Below, in pieces: positions 51,915 to 63,699 of a DNA stretch of 64,000 nt (within the stretch, counting starts at the first letter, position 1; the number at the start of each line of letters is the position of its first letter). The DNA lies in contig JAQGEQ010000258.1 of the NCBI GenBank assembly GCA_034620365.1, positions 248,001 through 312,000 on the forward strand, in the 5' to 3' direction. The position numbers and the translations under genes were made by a program. Below the pieces are notes generated by a model. That model was not told the DNA's origin and did not search any database. It was given only the letters and a program-made list of their open reading frames with translations. The DNA is from Pegea sp. RAD2-039 (lineage: Eukaryota > Chordata > Thaliacea > Salpida > Salpidae).

Positions 51915-54900
51915 ATGGAATTTTCTGAATACATTAAGGTGAGCACAACAAAGATTTTTTAAAGTCAGACGAATTAAATAAATGAAAAGTTGGTTTTATC
52001 AAGAGCTTTCAACCTATAAAGTTGCTTACTAAGTTTCATGTTTTGATGTATTCTTGTTTATCAATAAAATTTCTAGTAAATACTTGTAGGGCCTTTAATT
52101 TTTTAAATTAAAAACTTTATATAAAATAAAACAATCATAAATATTAATTATATTAGTTTTTTAAAACTTATCTAATTATTCTTATGATTTGTTTAATAAA
52201 GAATATATTTCTAAAAATGTTGTGGCTTACAACATCTGTTTTTCTCCAAAACATAAACTCAAATCATTTATCTAATATTTATCTGTTGATAAATAACATA
52301 TATATTTTTTGGCATATAAGATTATATAAAGTATATTAAAATAATATGTAATTTGGCACTAATTTTTTGTCAGATTACTTTTTTAGTTGGATTAAAAAAT
52401 AATAAATTAAAGCCATTTTTTAAATTGAACTTTAATTTTATTCTAATTATTACTTTGCAAGCTCTAATTGATTATTTTAGTCATAATTCATCAATTATTT
52501 AAAACCTAACAACATTTTATAGACCCCAAAAGTTCAAGATGCTTTTCTTGAAGGACCTTCTATTGGAACCATTTTTGGGTCAGCTTGTTTGACAGGTCAT
52601 CATGTAATCATTTACTCTCATCAAGAAGACAGCAAGGAACATTGGTTATTACATAAAAATGTAGACGTGGTTGAAAGAAGGTATTCTTTTCTATTTTATC
52701 TTTTAATTTCACTGTTTTGTTAGCAGTTTTTTTACAATTATTATCTAAAAACAAACTGATTAATTTTTAGCAATTTTTAGAGACTATATAGCTTTAATAA
52801 TAATTTTAGCTCATAAAAGTAATATTTAAAAGTAATTATATTCTAAACTTTTGTTGGGCGTTTTGTTTCATCTTTAAAAGTTTATTTTTATTATAAAGGT
52901 TTGGAGAAAATAATCAGATAGTTCTAAAATGTAAAAACTTTGATGTTTATACATTGACAATCATGAAATTACCAGATGCAATTAACTTTTCAAATTCTAT
53001 TGAGGTAAAATCATTTGGATTTTTCAATTTAATGTTATTTAAATTAATAAAAAATTGAAAGTTTTTGATGTTTGAATTGCATCTACAGACTTTATCATCA
53101 GTTGAAAACATCAATCTTCTCTACCCTTACTTTTTCAAACCAGAAAAACCTTTGGTCCAGTATCTTTTTGGTGATGTAGAAGAAGATCTCTTAACTATTA
53201 CAAATGTATTTATAAATTATTAAATCCAAATTTAAGTAGATTTTGCTCAATTTGTTTTTACTCTTATTTCTTTTACAAAAGTTATCTGTGAGTTTGCAAT
53301 TTAATTTTGAGAATTTAATTGCTTTTTTAGTCTGATCTTTGGAGAGTTAGTGATGTCAATGCGGACTATCAATTGTGTTTTTCATATCCTCGTCTAATAC
53401 TTGTTGGTAAAAATGTAACTGATAAGATGATCAGATCTTCAGCTTGCTTTCGTGAGGGAGGTCGATTCCCTGTTCTTAGTTATTGTCATACAAATGAAAG
53501 AGTAATAACATTTTTATATATACTTGATTGAATTTGTAGATTATGAAACTATTTCATCAGAATTTTACATATATTTTTAGTACTGTATTTCTCTAAGTTT
53601 TCATAAAGTTTCATTAATTTGTTATTAAATATTAGCAGTAGCGAATACCTGTAAAGATAAGAATTATATTATATTATGTATTAATAAGCTTAAATTATAA
53701 TATAATTTCAACTTAAATTAGGCTCTAATCAAATGTAGCCAACCTTTAATTGGACCAAATAATCGCCGTTGTATAAGATGATGAAAAAGTAGTCAACTCA
53801 TTTCTAAATTGTGCTCATAGAGGATATATAATTGATACAAGGTCTCTATTTGTTCTTCTATATTCAAATAATTTTAAAGTTTTTCTCATTTACTTGTTTA
53901 AAGTGATTATATTTATGAATATAACTTGAAACAAAATTGCTTCTGTTGAAATATTTTTATTGACAATTCTACAATCTCGTTCCAAAGGTGGTGGAACAGA
54001 AAGCGAATATAATTACCCACGATGGAGGAAACTAAATCACCCTCTACCTCGGTATCTTCTTAAAGGATTTTATAGATCTCAACAAGCTGCTGTACAATCT
54101 CGTTCCAAAGGTGGTGGAACAGAAAGCGAATATAATTACCCACGATGGAGGAAACTAAATCACCCTCTACCTCGGTATCTTCTTAAAGCTTTTATACTTT
54201 TTTATTTAATTTATTTAAATTTTCAAAAGCAGCAGTTAGAATATGAAAATCAATTTGCCCTTTCCTAATTTCATTTGAAATATTTTCAGCTACACCACTC
54301 TTCATGACAGCTTTTGTAAACTTGTTGAAGCTTGCCTAGATACGAACAGCAGTGCTGAAAAATGGTGGAACCGATTAGAGGCTAGTGGTTGGTTGTCACA
54401 TGTAAAAGATGTCCTCAGTGTAGCGTGTCTTGCAGCTCAGTGCTTAGATCAGTAAGTTGTTTAATTTTACTTATTCAAAATTATTCATGTGATATTCTTT
54501 TATAAGAGAGGGTTGTCCAGTTCTTGTTCATGATGCAAGCGGGCTTGATAGCCCTGTGCAAGTTACCTCATTAGTACAAATACTTCTAAACCCAGGTAAG
54601 TGAACACTTGTTCTAAAAACTCGTCTGCTTTTAATCATAAATTTTTTTATTTATAGAGTGTCGAACTCTACGAGGTTTAATTAATTTGATTGTGAAAGAA
54701 TGGTTAATGTTCGGACACCCGTTCAAAGATAGATGTTCTCGTTCTGCACACAGGTAGTCTGTCAACTTTATTTATAAAATTTTTGAGCATCTTCAAATGT
54801 TCCGCCTACATAAAGTGAAATAATTCTCAAATAACTTTCCAAATTAGCAGCTTAATCTTTTTCATTTCCAGGATTTCAATAAAAAAAGATTTTTAAATAA

Positions 54901-55548
54901 TTATTTTAGTTTAGTATCTTCTTTATTAGAAAAGATGATATTTTGATTTCTACATTTTTACAAAGCTCCACTAAATCTCATGGACAAGGACCTACTTTTC
55001 TTCTTTTTTTGGATTGTGTCCATCAACTACAACATCAGTTTCCGCTTTCATTTGAGTATGATGGGTCTGTTTTATGTGAGATCATCCATCACACATACGC
55101 CTCACGCTTTGGAACTTTTCTTTGTAACAACCAACGTGAAAGGTTAGATCTTGCTTCACAAAAACCTCTAAGTTAATTTTTCTTGTAATTTATAGACACA
55201 AGTTCCGCGTCGCCTCCAAAACCACATCTTTGTGGTCTTATCTACTCTCAGATGAAATCCGCCCAAATTTTATTAATCCTGTTTATAAGAAGCGCCCAGG
55301 AGCAATCTGGCCTTCAATAGCAGCACAGAGTCTTGTTCTTTGGGATGGTACGTATCTGGATGTTGATGATTTTCATTTAAATCTTTAATTTTTCAGAACT
55401 TTTTATTCCAACTCTTGACCCATCCGCTGAGACACGAAAAGCAATCTGCTCCACAATCAACTGCATCAAAGATTTGAAGTCTTCTGTTCAGAAGCTGACT
55501 GAAGAGGTTGAAGAGTTGGAACAAAATAAAGAAGAACAAGAAACCTAA
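51915..55548 (+). CDS. MTMR9: Myotubularin-related protein 9 (MTMR9), frameshifted
   Basis: Catalytically inactive myotubularin family member that binds and regulates active lipid phosphatases such as MTMR6-8. Thirteen exons: 51915-51938, 52523-52680, 52899-53004, 53089-53205, 53331-53501, 53722-53841, 54076-54174, 54290-54451, 54507-54595, 54657-54753, 54930-55142, 55196-55347 and 55397-55548. Apart from one extra base the product would be about 552 residues. Family matches are MEFSEYIKTPKV at the start, ACLTGHHVIIYS (PH-GRAM), GGRFPVLSY, RGYIIDTRS, SKGGGTESEYNYPRWRK, LFLDCVHQL and YASRFGTFL. A C-terminal coiled coil follows. The phosphatase loop reads VHDASGLDSPVQ: the catalytic Cys is replaced by Asp and the Arg is missing, as expected for a pseudophosphatase. 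Exon 6 carries a one-base insertion near 53773-53776 that breaks the frame. The intron before exon 7 contains a 96-bp copy of that exon. Confidence 0.88.
53970..54065 (+). repeat. 96-bp duplicated exon segment, unit 1
   Basis: Identical by eye over 96 bp to 54093-54188. It includes most of MTMR9 exon 7 plus the GTATCTTC donor and a few intron bases, but lacks the exon's start and acceptor. It lies within the preceding intron. The period is 123 bp, a multiple of three, so one frame stays open through both units. Confidence 0.9.
54093..54188 (+). repeat. 96-bp duplicated exon segment, unit 2 (functional exon)
   Basis: Second unit of the pair. It overlaps MTMR9 exon 7 (54076-54174), which has its own TATAG acceptor just upstream and is the copy that fits the homology. 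Confidence 0.9.
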
Positions 55549-57001
55549 ATGATTCTCTCAAGTAATTCTCTGAAATCTAACTGACCAATTTCAATTCTTA
55601 AAGATTTCTCTTCGAAATTTTACAAATCAAATTTGCTTGTTACACAATTGTACAATTTGCTTTGTATTCTCTTAAATATTGATTTTCCAAAAGTAGATAA
55701 TTTTTAAATAAATTTCTTCTTAAACGTCAAATTGTTTTTAAATGAAAGTTTTCTTTTAAATAAATTTGATTATTGATCTTATGTATAAAATAAAATTTGT
55801 GTGAATTTTCTCTTTTAATTTCTTTCAGTAAAAAGCAAATTAATTTTTATCATTCATTTTTCAATAAATTTAATTTTTTTACATTTTAAAAACATTTTTT
55901 TTGACGCATGAGTCATTTGAAATCAAATTTAAGTGCGATTTACAGATTTTATAATATGTTATTACTCCTCCAGAAAATTAAAAAAAAACGAATTATTTTG
56001 ATGTCGTTTTTATCTATTACATAACATCAATTAAATGAAAAGTTCCTGGAAATAATGAATGTCTCCAGAGGTTTGATGCTAAAAATGTTGACCGAAAAGC
56101 CATCTGACAAACCAACATTTTGATGATATAACAAATTTGTTTCAATGTATCTATGATAAAACTGGTGTGAATTCGACTTCAATGTCTTTTAGCTAGATGT
56201 AGGTGAAAATTTATTAGAAATTTACAGTTGTACAACTTGCTTCAATTTGAAGTTAGGATAAAAATCATTTTGATGAAACAACAATGTTTAAGAAATAAAA
56301 CTTCAAAACCACTAAGTAATCGTCAGATAATTTTCCAATTTAATTCACTAAGTTTTAAATATAACAAAATTAAAATTGTAAAATGAAATTAATTTAAATA
56401 AAAAAGGAAAAAAAGATTTTTAAGAAAACAAATGTGAAATGTTTAGATGATAAAAAAGAAGTTTTAGAATTTTCAAGTTGAAATAATCCGGAGATTTTGA
56501 ACTTTGTCAAATCTCCGTCGTAAATAGAATTCAGTTTGTTGAAGATATCTACTTTGAAATTGGTATCCATTTTCTGTTGATTGCAAATCAATTCTTGCAA
56601 CTGGTGAAGTGGTTTCCACAAAATTAAAATAAATATATAACAAAGATGATTATTTTATTGCAATAACAAAAAAATAAGTAGCTATGAAAAGAAAAAAAGT
56701 AGGTGAAAAAATGTGAGATTAGACCTGCTTGCTACTTGAAAGTAGCAATTGACGTTGTAGACAGCCAAATGACGAGTAGTTGAAACAAAAAACTGAAAAT
56801 TAAAGTTTCAAAAGTTGACAGGTTGGTAAAAAGTCAGAATGAAGCATGAAAGGTATTAGATATCAAAAGTATTATTTAATTGATGTTGGCAGACGAGCAC
56901 ACAACTTGATGTTGTATGATTGTTTCATTTTCGTCATCAACATTCAGATCAACATTCAAATTGTTTTTGAAGTCACTTGATTAGCGATGAAGAAGATCAT
57001 C
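55549..57001. other. Convergent 3' region of MTMR9 and PHACTR
   Basis: Contains the MTMR9 3' flank and the PHACTR 3' flank. A minus-strand open frame at 56394-56621 includes a mixed-composition stretch, LQELICNQQKMDTNFKVDIF, that could be a coding exon of an unknown gene, but I could not connect it to anything. Confidence 0.35.
55707..55712 (+). terminator. Poly(A) signal candidate for MTMR9
   Basis: AATAAA about 160 nt after the MTMR9 stop codon, followed by T-rich sequence. One of several AATAAA hexamers nearby. Confidence 0.3.
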
Positions 57002-60000
57002 TCATGGTTTATGGAATCGTGTGTAGTGTCGAGATTCCTCATGAACTTGCATTTCATTCTTCTTAAATTCATTTAATTCTTTTCGTATCGATGCCTACAG
57101 AAAAATCAGTTTGAAAATTGACAAATAGGGCAGCTGTCGTGTAACAACAGAAGGTGAAGAGATGAAACATCGAAAAAGTAACCTTATCTGCGGGCGTGAG
57201 GCGGGTCCACGGCTTGTCACCTTTTCGATCGTAGTCTTGGGCTTGATACACTTCAACATATTCATGCCAATTGATGAGGACCTTTCTATCTACTAAATCT
57301 TTAACAGTGGGACGCATGGACAGCTTTCGTGATAGTTGTCTTTTCACCTGCGAACAAATAGATGAGGACTCTTTTTAGGAGTTTTTTCTTCTCACTTTTT
57401 CGCGCTCTTTGTGTCTATCTTCAGGTGAATCTTGTGGAAGAATATTTCGTTGTTCTAATTCACTTTTAGTTGGTCTTTGACTTAAACGTCTGAAATATAA
57501 GAATCAGTTGAAGTGAATAATAAAAGTGATAAAGTTTGTAATTATTGAAACATCTATCGTAACATCCGGGTTACTTTTTTGTTTGTCGAAGTATTCTCTA
57601 CACGCCTCTCTAGATTGACATTCAAACTTATTTATGTTTATCAATTATGTAAATAAATCGAAACAAACAAAAGCAAGAAGTAGAAAAGTAATGTGAAAGA
57701 TCAACGATTTTAAGTAACTAACAAAAAAAAAACAATTTTACGGATTGAAATAAAAGTTGGTGGTTGAACCTGGTGAGGTTGCTTCGAATCGCTGACTTTT
57801 CCTCTTCACTTTTCTTTGAAACGGAAATCTCTTTCGCTACATGAGCGGCTGTCGGCGATAAGAGTTTCTCGGCTTGGTTTCCAAGTCGCTGTGCTAAAGT
57901 GTCTCTTCTGGCTACTTTGGCAGCGAGCCCACCGTGTATAGGGGAGATGTCTGTGAAGAAACATCAGCTCCTTCAAAACTTTGCTTCAAAATATTATTCA
58001 GAAATTATTGAAATAAGATTTAATATCTAAGAACCTTTTCGATGAATAAAGCGTCGAATAGCGCGAGATATTTGCCGACCGATTTTGCTAAAAAATGCCA
58101 TTTCAATAAAAAACTCAACAATTAAATGAAAAATTAAATAAAAAAACTGCAACTAAAAGTAAGAAACAATTCAAAGAAAGTTGATTTGATGAAAAAACTT
58201 CAGTTGAGACCTTTCATCTAACAACCCCATTTTAATGATGAATATGAAAGATTGAGAATTTTTGCAGCTGGTTTTATATAGCTTCATACAATTATATAAC
58301 AACAAATGACACAGAGAAAAAAGGGAAGAGAGTAATTTTGCTTTTGTTGCTGAATAATTGATGTGACTTTGAGTTTTTAACGAATAAGGTAGTAGATGGT
58401 AAAAAGTGAAAATGATTTAATTGTAGCTGAACAAACCCTTTATATCCGTTTACAATCCTATAATTAGTTCAAAGTTTATCTTGATGAAGATTACAATCAA
58501 ATAGTAAAAGATCCAAATTGTTTGAACAAATGAAAAAAAAATACGTTAAATAAGATGATATAATAGAGAGATGAATTTTTTATTTAATTTGAATTTGAGG
58601 GATAAATTTAAATCACACTGGTGAATCACTAATGGTAAATAACACGTAAACTTTCCACCTAGAAATTGAGATTATAAGTTGCTGCATCTAACATGAGATT
58701 GTTATTCGAATCTTTACAAAGTTCAAACTACACAGGGTTCATATAAGTAGCCAAAACCTTGTAGAGTAAGCAAAAGCCGCACGTAACTTCAGTTAATAGT
58801 TTCAAAGTAATATTTGAAAGCAGATGAAATTACTTTTATTTAATATTCGAAACTAGTATGTATGTATTTTGAAGTTGATCAATATCACTCGATGCTGTTT
58901 AGATAAGATAAAAATTGAAAAAAAAGTAAATTTGAAAAAGCGATATGAATAGATGGAAAATTTGTGGTAAAAAATGTTAGTTTTTCACATATTTAAGGAA
59001 TTGAATTCTTTTAGATAATTCTTATATTAGTTCATAAGAATATATGAAATACTGAAAACAAACCTAAATCTTCTAAATTACAAGTTAATATTCACTAACC
59101 AAAAATAAACAAACAAAATCCTTATTTATAAAAATGTCAATCCTAACCTTCATCCTCATCTGAGTTATCGCCATTTTGAGCTTGATTAGAAAGATTCTTA
59201 AACTGATCATACGAATCACGATATTGAATCGGTCCTAACGAATCACTATCACTGTCCTCGTCATCATCAGCTGTTCCACGTGACCCAGTGATTCGATGAC
59301 CTTCATCTGATGTTGCTTCATCAGTAGTACTATGAAATTGATCCAAAATATATCTATTGAAACAAAAAAACGGACAGTAGCAACATTTACACAAGTCAGG
59401 CATTATTTAAAAAAACTCAAGTATTTTTCCAACTTGCTTTTTAACTCCTTTTTTTAGTTTCATTTGAAAATAAAAAGAAAAAGTAAACTGTGTCATCTGC
59501 CTCAGATGAATTATGCAGCATTTGAGATTGGAAAAAGTTTTTTGCAAATTTATTTATTTTTGTGAAAACTTTATTAAATTTTCTAACAGAAAATATATTT
59601 AGTTTTAACAGGATTTTTATATTTGAATTTATATATTGACATTTGTTACTATTTAATAAACAATTTCAACTGAATAGAAAAAAAGTTATTTCTTTTTTTA
59701 GATAAACATTAACTAGATAAAGGTTGGAAATATTTGTAGGAAATTTTTGAGGACAACTCTGTTTACACAAGTCACTTCAGATACTGAAATTGATAAATAT
59801 TCAAACTTGGAAAATGAATAAACCCACATTTCATATCTATTATAATTTAAAGTATTTATGGAAAAAATTAGTGAATAATTTAAGTTTATAGAAACTGATT
59901 TGAAGTCCAGATGGACTCACTGAGGTATGCTGATTTGAGTAGTTCTTTGGAAGATTTCAGCACTTTCAGCAAACACGACACCTAGCGGTTGATTTGTTGC

Positions 60001-63000
60001 GTATGAACGAGAAGCTGTAAAACATCGGAAATAAGTCACGTGATTAAGTCTTGAGATTTAAAAAAAGCAACTAAGTCTTGATTGCCAAATGAGTCACGTG
60101 ACATATTTGCACTCGATTTTTAATTCAGTCAGTAATTAAGCAAATTTACTTTGGTTTTCACGATTAGAGGGTTTGTCTGCTTGTGGTGGAGGCGGTGGAG
60201 GTTGATGAGAAGAAGATGAAGACATTTTAGCTGGATAAGAATCAGAAAACTGAAAAAAGAAAACTTTCAGATGATTATGAGCTGAATAATTTGTGACTTA
60301 TCACCGATTGTATTTGATCATTTCCTATCAATGACAAATTCATAAGCAAGTAAACATTTCAGTTATATAAAAGCAAAAAAGCTACAAAGTTGTTTATCAT
60401 ATTATAATAAGAAGAAGAAAATATTTATCAATCTATCAGCAGATCATATGAATGAAGTTTCAACTTGTTATAGTATCTAACATATATGCAAATTATTCAA
60501 TTAATTTTCATTTATTTGTTTCTTTAAAAATTTGTAAGATTGAAGATTTGTTGGTTAGTAAAAAATTTGAAATAAATTGAGAATGTTATTGTTTTGATAT
60601 TTAGGACTGAACTTGCAAACTGTAGAAAGCTTGAACATCAAAAGTACATTTCAAAGAGGTTATGTTTTAACTGTACTTGAAGTTTGTTTACATTTTCATC
60701 AAATGTTTACTAAAGTCTTGTAAAATGTTTGATAAACAAAATTTCCCGAAATACTTAACAACTTTTTTGATAGAAAATAAAAAGCTAAAATTGCAAAGGG
60801 TGTTAACTCGAAAGTTTGAGTATCTAGTTAGAGTTAATGGGAATCTACAAAAAGGATTAGAAAATTGTTAATGACCTTCAAATGTTGATTAGATTTAGAT
60901 GGTTTTGGAGGAGGTTTTGGTGGGAGTCCACGTTGATATGAATTGATCTAAAACACAAGATTATTAGGTTTAAAAAATTGTAAACAATTAATTTAATTAA
61001 TCATCATAATTACGTAAGATATCTTATGTAAGCTTGATACACAAAACTAGCTTTGAAAAACGACTTGGATTAGAAAATTTCAAATTTATTACTAGCTGAT
61101 GGTAAAATAAATCGACATCAATTTAAACAATTATCAAAAAGACGCGAATATAAAAACATTCACCGAATTCTGTTGGTTCTTTTCTTTTGCATCTGAGTTC
61201 AAATTTAGACGGGTCATAGCTTCAGACTCAAAAGTGCTAATAAATAGAAGTAAGTGTTACTTATACGACAAATGTATATGTCATAAAAAATATAAACAAC
61301 ATTAAAGTGAAAGCAAACAACAAACTTACGTATTTGAGTAAGTTTTCAGTGAAAAATCACCAGATGCTCTTGCTAAAGCTACAGAAGGTTGTAATTCAGT
61401 GATATGCTGCATACTTGCAGACCTTGAATGACTGTGAGTATATTTTCTGCTGTCATATTCAGGTTTTGACAAATATTTCTGTTCATAATCAACTGTTGTG
61501 GTTTGATTGTTCCAAGGTTTTTTGGTTGTAGTTGATGGTGGTTGGGACACGACTGAATAAGCTGATTTAGACACTGACTGTGGAACTGTATGAAGACCGA
61601 TTGTTTTCAGATGTGGCTGTTGAGGTTGCATTTGTGAAACGAATGGTTTGTTGAAATTTTTTTCGTATAATTCACGTTTGTGATTTGGATTAAAATCAGG
61701 TGAATCATTTATGGGTGAATCTGAAGTGGTTGCCATCTGATATGAATGTCTATTCTGATTTTTACGACTTTGTCGTATAACTTCTCGTGAAAGTCGAGAT
61801 ACTTCATCTGATGGATATTTATGATGTCTAAAAAGTTTAAATTGAATTTTGTAAAAATTATTTCGAAAATATTTTCGATTTTAGAGGTAAAATATTTTCA
61901 TAATTTGAAAGAAGAATTTTATAGAAGGTAATTAAAAAGTATTATTAGATGACAAATCAAAGCATCAACTGACATGTAAATAGGAGCTGTTCTCTTCAAA
62001 GAAGAATTGTGCTCCGGATTTCGCGGTTTTTTAAAATCAGTGGTTTTCACTTGGTCAATGTTGGTGGTCGGGAGGTTATCTTCTATAGAAAAAAGAATTT
62101 TGTCAAATAAGCCAGCTTGAATTACTGAGATTTCAATTTCATTTTTAGTAATCAAATGTAAGATAGAGGAATTTCTGACAAATATTTACAAAGGATTTCA
62201 TGATCAGGGTAAACAAGAGAAAAGATTTGATTGTAGAAAAGCATCTAGCAAACATAAAGTGAATAAATGTATTGTACCAAAACAACATTAAGATATTCAA
62301 ATTTAAAAGCTAAAAAAATATATAACTTATAACCAATAATTGAAATTTGTTGAAAACTATTTTGAAAATTTCACGTTGCTGTCACCAGATATTTAGGTTG
62401 CACATTGTTAATAAACTTGCTTTCTTACTGAACTTGAATATTATAAAAGATATTGAAATCAGGACCACAAGCAAATGATGCTTAAAACCAGATAGACTTA
62501 AAAATTGATGAAAGTTATCTAAAACTGCTGATAGTGAAAATAAAAGTGTTGGTTGAAATTTACAAATTAAGCAGAACTTCAATATCTTGTCTAAATAATT
62601 TTAAATCCTGTTTAATCTATTTACTTATTAATGCAGGGAAAATAAAACTTATTTTTCTAACGACTATGCTTGCAAGACTAATAGAATTAAAACTGAAATG
62701 AGATAAGTTGGTTCTATTGATAATAGATTTATTCTTATAAAAACAAATTATCTAGACTCTTAAAAAAATAATTATGATAACTTTTTCAAGTAAAAAATTA
62801 ATAAAAACTACAAATAAAAAAGTAGTGAGTTGGAAGCCAAATTGAAAACTCAAAAACTTAAAAAGATAGATGAATAAGAAAAGAAACATGATTTAAAAAA
62901 AATCAAAATAATCTCAAAAGAAAAAAGATCTCATAGTTATAAAAAAATCAAATAAAAATTAAGAAAAACTTGTTAAGGTTAAAAGTTGAAAGAACTTCAC

Positions 63001-63699
63001 TAGTATTTTTTCAGTATTCTTTACATACAGCAGAATTACATTTTGATTTCAATCTGATTAAAACTAACCTGTCTCAGATGCTACATAATTGTTACAAGAA
63101 GAATGCTGATCTGAAGTTTGATTGGATGATGGTGTTCTTATTTCTCCAGATGGCAGTTGGTAATTATCTAAAATGTAATTTTAAGAATCGAATATGAATA
63201 GCTTCAAAAAGTTTATAAATTTTAGCAACTTACCATTAGCTGGTTTACCATCAAGGTCATTTAAAACACCTCTTCTTATTAAATCTTCTTTAGTGCTTCT
63301 CACAGATATTTTTCGTTCAAGAGCTTTAAGTTACAATTTCAATTAAAATATTTAACTAAAAATCATAGATTTAGCAAATCAAACAATAACTCAATTTAAA
63401 AAATTAGGTTAAGATGTTGTTTATAAAAGTTAATTATTAGTAAAGTAAATAAATAAACTTGAAAAAAGTCATTTAAATTTTTCAGTTTTTAAATCATTTT
63501 ATCTTTAGAAGAAAACATCATATAATCGATAGAAAAACGATGGACACACTTGCTGCTACATTCACAAACTTATCACTCTTTTTCTTCTTCTTCCATTTCC
63601 AAGGTCTAAATAACCTTGACCAATTAGATTGCTCTTTATCTTTTTTACTTTTTTCCAAAGGTTTGTTTGTTTCATAAATTTGTGAGTTGCAGTTTTGAA
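57002..63699 (-). CDS. PHACTR: Phosphatase and actin regulator (PHACTR), 5' incomplete
   Basis: RPEL-family protein that binds G-actin and, through its C-terminus, protein phosphatase 1. Exons: 63550-63699, 63234-63323, 63069-63110, 61974-62082, 61330-61827, 61164-61236, 60876-60947, 60150-60249, 59921-60014, 59148-59353, 57770-57950, 57396-57489, 57183-57347 and 57002-57094. The first exon begins mid-codon, so the start lies beyond the window. Order of domains: a basic [13 protein letters not shown] segment, an N-terminal RPEL motif ([20 protein letters not shown]), and a long Ser/Gln/Pro-rich linker with polyproline. An acidic [16 protein letters not shown] block comes next. Then a weak RPEL ([12 protein letters not shown]), two good RPELs ([18 protein letters not shown] and [12 protein letters not shown]) and the PP1-binding end with [20 protein letters not shown] and HYTRFHKP. 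An internal alternative first exon lies at 58035-58101. Confidence 0.93.
58035..58101 (-). CDS. PHACTR: Alternative first exon of PHACTR (short isoform)
   Basis: An ATG at 58099-58101 opens a 22-codon frame, [17 protein letters not shown] and on, ending at a GT donor in the same phase as the long-isoform exon at 59148. It therefore joins the exon at 57950 to give [15 protein letters not shown]. The resulting short protein would keep only the C-terminal RPELs and the PP1-binding tail. The encoded peptide is strongly basic and amphipathic. Support comes from phase and composition; no transcript is available. Confidence 0.55.

Noticed and set aside
53960-54268. 102-codon continuous frame through both 96-bp units as one exon
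   Set aside because: The upstream unit has no acceptor, and homology to MTMR9 needs only the downstream unit joined at 54076.
56394-56621. Minus-strand frame between MTMR9 and PHACTR
   Set aside because: Part of it looks coding, but it degenerates into Phe/Lys runs and has no connected exons; left as a comment on the spacer.
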